In this document: positions 6,408-7,111 of the stretch, one piece after another
Numbering within the stretch: the first letter of the stretch is position 1
How the letters are laid out: each line of letters begins with the position of its first letter
Assembly (NCBI GenBank): GCA_004378665.1
Contig: SOIA01000079.1
Location: 1-7,111 of the forward strand
DNA from: Candidatus Aminicenantota bacterium
GTDB taxonomy: Bacteria > Acidobacteriota > Aminicenantia > Aminicenantales > Aminicenantaceae
Direction of reading: 5' to 3'
DNA: 7,111 nt
Notes under the pieces: generated by a model
The model's database searches: none
Told to the model about the DNA's origin: nothing
The model's input: only the letters and a program-made list of their open reading frames with translations
Program-made: the position numbers and the translations under genes

Positions 6408-7111
6408 TTATTTGGTCAGAGCTAATAGGATATCCAGGAGTTTTATGGCCTCTTCCCCCGAAACAGCCCTATCGGGCTGGAAGGACCTGTCCATTGTGAG
6501 TTCCATGATGCCGTAGGACAGCATTTTGATAATTGATTGATAATAGTAATTCTGGGGGGATACATCCGAGATCTCGATCCTGTCCGGTGGGATCAGCAGG
6601 ATAAACTTGAATCCTTTTTTTCCCAAATAATCTGTGAAGCGAGAGATGATTTCCGCTATCTCTGCCCGATTCAAGATTTTTTTCGGCTGAAAGGTATGGT
6701 TCGCATATATCCCCATGACCTGCAACGAGGTGATCTGAAGGATGAACTTTGAGGCCCAGGATGTGGATATGTCGATGATGATGGGAGGGGAATCCGTTGG
6801 CTCATCCACGATTTTTTTGAACTTGACCGCAAGCAGTGCAGCCATCTCTTCTCGGGTGAGCGTCTCTGAAGCGGGGATAGATTCATACAAGCTGGGGAGT
6901 TCATAAATTCCGAGCTGATTTTTCAGATTTTCGATTTGATCTTTGATTTCTTGATTTTCCGGTTCCAGTTTGTTCAGTTGTTCATAGATGGCGATGCTTT
7001 TGGTGTGCTGTCCGGCTTGGAAAAGTGTCTCGGCATAATTTTTGAGTATCTCTGTATTTTCGGGCTCAGCTGAGTTTGCGGCTTTCAGGTGGACAAGGGC
7101 ATTCTGAAGCT
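6408..7111 (-). CDS. TPR protein with C-terminal S-layer-homology-like repeats (5' end cut by window)
   Basis: The minus-strand frame stays open to the window edge; the TTG at 6890 is an internal leucine, so the gene is partial with 233 residues visible. Visible residues 1-65 contain tetratricopeptide-like helices: HLKAANSAEPENTEILKNYA, then ETLFQAGQHTKSIAIYEQLN, KLEPEN. A short coil-like stretch, EIKDQIENLKNQL, follows. From about residue 78, two to three SLH-like units appear: TLTREEMAALLAVKF, then IIDISTSWASKFI, VMGIYANHTFQPKKILNRAE (about 111-158), and a more divergent last unit with YGIMELTMDRSFQPDRAVSG (about 178-229). SLH repeats often tether proteins to cell-wall polysaccharide, and TPRs bind proteins, so a periplasmic or envelope scaffold is a reasonable inference. 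Any signal peptide would lie outside the window. It sits 18 bp upstream of pgsA and is probably in its operon. Exact function unknown. Confidence 0.85.
   Translation of the reverse strand, partial: LQNALVHLKAANSAEPENTEILKNYAETLFQAGQHTKSIAIYEQLNKLEPENQEIKDQIENLKNQLGIYELPSLYESIPASETLTREEMAALLAVKFKKIVDEPTDSPPIIIDISTSWASKFILQITSLQVMGIYANHTFQPKKILNRAEIAEIISRFTDYLGKKGFKFILLIPPDRIEISDVSPQNYYYQSIIKMLSYGIMELTMDRSFQPDRAVSGEEAIKLLDILLALTK

Noticed and set aside
6671..6904. Second minus-strand frame of 77 codons inside the TPR-SLH gene
   Set aside because: It is an out-of-frame shadow; the continuous frame with TPR and SLH-like motifs is the coding one.

Overview
This 7.1 kb window looks like ordinary bacterial chromosome with a base composition near 50% GC. 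It carries seven protein loci: two are cut by the window edges and one is broken. The mix is a PEP-forming pyruvate phosphate dikinase, a class-IV-like histone-deacetylase-family enzyme, a TPR protein ending in S-layer-homology-like repeats, and a REP/RAYT-like palindromic element. This would suit a deep-branching, Gram-negative, often anaerobic lineage such as Aminicenantota/Acidobacteriota. That placement is an impression from protein style, not a demonstrated assignment.

Left part, plus strand: the 3' three quarters of a fold-type-I PLP aminotransferase (1-903) is followed after about 100 bp by ppdK (1007-3721). The gap holds a good sigma-70-type promoter (TTGAAT-17-TATATT) and a Shine-Dalgarno site that favours the second in-frame ATG as the ppdK start. 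A transaminase next to a pyruvate/PEP-interconverting enzyme suggests C3/C4 metabolism around pyruvate, PEP and amino acids.

Middle: between ppdK and the next gene lies an AT-rich element of about 160 bp bounded by imperfect 23-bp terminal inverted repeats (20 of 23 matching). It fills nearly the whole gap and ends about 10 bp before the start of the deacetylase gene (3905-4843, plus). That gene is convergent with cutA (4840-5160, minus), with a 4-bp stop-to-stop overlap.

Right part, minus strand: reading leftwards from the window edge, a TPR plus SLH-like protein (7111-6408, 5' end missing) lies 18 bp upstream of pgsA (6389-5790, phosphatidylglycerophosphate synthase). These two are probably co-transcribed and both point to the cell envelope. 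Further left is a wreck of an M20-family metallopeptidase (5645-5240). It keeps its ribosome binding site, start, N-terminus and C-terminus but has lost the whole catalytic middle and changes frame at the join. cutA follows.

No CRISPR array, tRNA, rRNA, phage gene or complete transposase gene was seen. I do not see a convincing undescribed multi-gene system. The most interesting points are the inverted-repeat element and its position, the internally deleted M20 gene, the TPR-SLH/pgsA pairing, and unusual residues near the catalytic cysteine of the dikinase.
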